From positions 12,835,537 through 12,899,536 of the forward strand of contig NC_134107.1 of the NCBI RefSeq assembly GCF_040939455.1: a stretch of 64,000 bases of DNA. Direction: 5' to 3'. A model generated the notes under the pieces. The model ran no database searches. It was not told the DNA's origin and saw only the letters and a program-made list of their open reading frames with translations. How positions within the stretch are numbered: position 1 is the first letter of the stretch; the number at the start of each line of letters is the position of its first letter. Shown in pieces: positions 62,183-64,000 of the stretch. Position numbers and translations under genes: made by a program. The stretch comes from Microcebus murinus (taxonomy: Eukaryota > Chordata > Mammalia > Primates > Cheirogaleidae).

Positions 62183-62192
62183 CCTTATAAGG
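62183..62192. promoter_or_regulatory. CArG box 2 (SRF), palindromic
   Basis: CCTTATAAGG, a perfect palindromic CArG 58 bases from box 1. The TTATAAGG core could also serve as a TATA element. Confidence 0.75.
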
Positions 62193-62364
62193 CTGCGTCA
62201 GGCGGGAGGCAGGAGTCTCGAGCCGGCTGGGTGTGCTGTACGGCGATCTAGGCGGAGTCCGAAGGGGCGGACTTGGAGCTCCGGCGCTTGCCTCTCCCCT
62301 GCTCGCAGGCCTGAGACCTGCACCTCGCGACTTCCGGCTCAACAGCTGGAGGCCGGGAGTAGCG

Positions 62365-63240
62365 CTTAGCCTCTGGCGAGACCCTTGTGCCCAACTCAGC
62401 TATACGTGTCCCCCAACCTGGGATACCTCTGCAGGATTTCCATTTCAAACCTACCTGAGGGTCTCTCACCTCCACTGAACCACAAAAATGACGAGTTTTC
62501 CCCTTCTATCTCTGTCTGGGCTTCTTACCCTCAACCTGCTCCCCTGGACCCAACCGGGTGCCTATCTCAGGCCTCCCCACCTGCCAGGATGCTCAGCACC
62601 TCTTACTGGTAGTCCATCCTCCTACTTGTCCTCTGGCTCCCTCCCTGCCCCCGTCCTATTTTGAGTTTTCTCTGCACGTTCCCGACTTCGCCCCCCAACC
62701 CCAGCCCATACACACAACACTGTGTCCCGGAGCTCGGGATTGCCATTTTCCTCTAAGGGTCCTTCAACTTCTCCTGCCTTACCTTTGTCTCCTCATTCCC
62801 TACCCCTTTCTAGATGTCCCTCCCGCAAATATGCTTGCACTCGCTTGTCCCCCGGGCCCCACTTTTCGACTCTTCTCACGCCCAGGATCTGTCTCCAGCC
62901 TTCTCTGCAAGGATGAGGCTGAAACCGACAGTCTTAGAGACCTTTGAGCAGCCAAGTTCAGGTTACTCCGTTAAGCACCGCCCCCAGCCAGGCCTCCCAA
63001 GTCACAGGGGGCGCTGTCCGCTTTCTTGTAACCTGTACAAGGATGACCCCGCTCTCGAATCTGGAGTGAGAGGAAGGGGCGGGCCGAGGCTCCCGGGACC
63101 TGGGTGTTGCGCGTCCGAAATGCTGGTCCTGGTCAGAGGAGGTGCTGAGACGAAAGATCGGTGGAGACAACCCTTTGCACCAACCACTTAGAGTAGTCCA
63201 GGATCAGGGGAGGGCGACAGAGGCCTAATCTAGCTAGTGC
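62365..63240. other. MUS81 upstream region
   Basis: Pyrimidine-rich plus strand from about 62390 to 62900, then CpG-richer sequence. A CTCF-like core AGGGGGCGCT lies at 63005-63014. No coding exon was recognised; part may be an untranslated MUS81 leader. Confidence 0.4.
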
Positions 63241-63382
63241 CCCTTGTGGGACCACGTGTTTGGAGAGGTCCCGCCCTCACCCTCGCTCTCTACCCGCAGC
63301 CAAGTGTTTAAGCCCAGATTTTACAACTGTCCGCGTCCCAGTCCGGCAGGTGTGGGGCATCAGAGGATCCGCCCTAGGGTTC
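63241..63382 (+). promoter_or_regulatory. MUS81: MUS81 proximal promoter / 5' UTR
   Basis: E-box CACGTG at 63253-63258 and CCCGCCC at 63270-63276, within 130 bases of the MUS81 ATG. No TATA box. Confidence 0.55.
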
Positions 63383-64000
63383 ATGGCGGCGCCCGTCCGC
63401 CTGGGCCGGAAACGCCCGCTGCCTGTTTGCCCCAACCCGCTTTTCGTACGCTGGCTGACCGAGTGGCGGGACGAGGCAGCCAGCAGAGGGCGCCGCACGC
63501 GCTTCGTTTTTCAGAAGGTGGGTCCCAGTTGGGTTGGTGGGCACAGATGCTGGCTAAGTCTGACCTATTCCGACCAAGTACTCTACTCCCCTGTCCTCTG
63601 CCCCGCCAGGCTCTGCGCTCACTCCGGCGGTACCCCCTGCCCCTGCGCAGCGGGAAGGAAGCTAAGATCCTACAACATTTCGGAGACGGGCTGTGCCGGA
63701 TGTTGGACGAACGGCTGCAGCAACACCAAGCATCGGGCGGTGAGCGCTTTGGGCAGGGGTCTGTGATCTGCCTTCCCCAGGTGCAGTCTTCTTACCCACT
63801 TTGGACACCTTGGCTTCAAGCTCCCCACTCCTGTACAAGTTGCCATTTGACTTCAGGCTAGTGGCTGGCGCTCTCCAAGCCTCGCCATTCTCACGTCCTA
63901 CTTGAGCAAACTGCAGCCCAGACCCTTGTGACTGTTGTGCAGGGTTGACTCTCTTATGCTTTCATAGGTGACCGTGTCCTGGATTCAGCACCTGAAGAGA
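63383..64000 (+). CDS. MUS81: MUS81 structure-specific endonuclease subunit, N-terminal part (cut by window end)
   Basis: Exon 1 coding 63383-63517 (45 codons), exon 2 63610-63739, exon 3 from 63968 past the end of the window; GT-AG borders, consistent phase. Only about 99 residues of a protein of about 550 are visible. The start [14 protein letters not shown], then [15 protein letters not shown], matches the vertebrate MUS81 N-terminus. Residues about 11-85 form the helix-hairpin-helix domain that in human contacts SLX4 and DNA. The catalytic ERCC4 nuclease domain lies outside the window. MUS81 pairs with EME1 or EME2 in the nucleus and cuts 3' flaps, stalled forks and recombination intermediates. 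The ATG has G at +4 but T at -3. Exon 1 also contains a full CTCF-like motif (63480-63494). Confidence 0.95.
63480..63494 (+). promoter_or_regulatory. CTCF-like motif inside MUS81 exon 1
   Basis: CCAGCAGAGGGCGCC fits the CTCF core CCASYAGRKGGCRSY at all 15 positions. It overlaps codons for residues in the ASRGRRTR segment. Confidence 0.6.

Larger units (their letters stand above)
62000..62360. promoter_or_regulatory. GC-rich regulatory block with two CArG boxes
   Basis: CpG-rich block around the CArG boxes at 62125-62134 and 62183-62192, with a GC box (GGGGGCGGGGCC near 62148-62159). It may be an alternative promoter of CFL1 or MUS81, or an enhancer shared by both. Confidence 0.55.

Overview
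This is a vertebrate nuclear window and almost certainly from a strepsirrhine primate, most likely a lemur. Four spliced protein-coding genes are recognisable in the order and orientation of human 11q13.1: OVOL1 (+), SNX32 (+), CFL1 (-) and the start of MUS81 (+). Many of the SINEs are dimeric Alus with a long A/T-rich middle linker (an AATTAATTGGCCAAC core followed by a TATATA tract) and a distinctive right-arm end. I associate this Alu type with lemurs. Older AluJ/FLAM, MIR, L2, HAL1, L1 and MaLR fragments make up the rest of the repeat load.

Layout. 1-1.1 kb: upstream flank with no gene seen. 1.1-13.3 kb: OVOL1, with a CpG-island promoter, four coding exons (267 aa, four C2H2 fingers) and a 1.9-kb 3' UTR ending at an ATTAAA signal. 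13.3-42.8 kb: about 30 kb of intergenic DNA with about a dozen Alus, a 223-bp hAT-type terminal-inverted-repeat element, an MLT1-like LTR and a HAL1/L1 block. 43.4-44.9 kb: an intact 492-codon minus-strand reading frame that I do not recognise. It carries exactly 30 in-phase 21-bp units (consensus LRSSGEK) and lies head-to-head with SNX32 across a CpG island with two CCAAT boxes. 45.5-56.4 kb: SNX32 in 13 coding exons (403 aa); its 7.2-kb first intron holds an old L1 broken up by Alus. 57.6-60.8 kb: CFL1 (166 aa, four coding exons, the first holding only the ATG), tail-to-tail with SNX32. 60.8-63.4 kb: the CFL1-MUS81 divergent interval, with two perfect CArG (SRF) boxes and three ZNF143/SBS-like motifs. 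63.4 kb to the end: MUS81 exons 1-2 and the start of exon 3.

The genes are not an operon-like pathway. OVOL1 is an epithelial/germline zinc-finger repressor, SNX32 an endosomal PX-BAR sorting nexin, CFL1 the main non-muscle cofilin and MUS81 a structure-specific endonuclease subunit. What links neighbours is promoter sharing: SNX32 with the unknown frame, and CFL1 with MUS81.

The strongest leads are the unrecognised repeat-bearing frame at 43.4-44.9 kb, the paired CArG boxes, the SBS-like motif trio, and a Cys at cofilin residue 108 where I recall Ser in human. All exon boundaries were read by eye from GT/AG sites and phase. In the three complete genes they give uninterrupted frames of 267, 403 and 166 codons, the lengths I recall for the human proteins.
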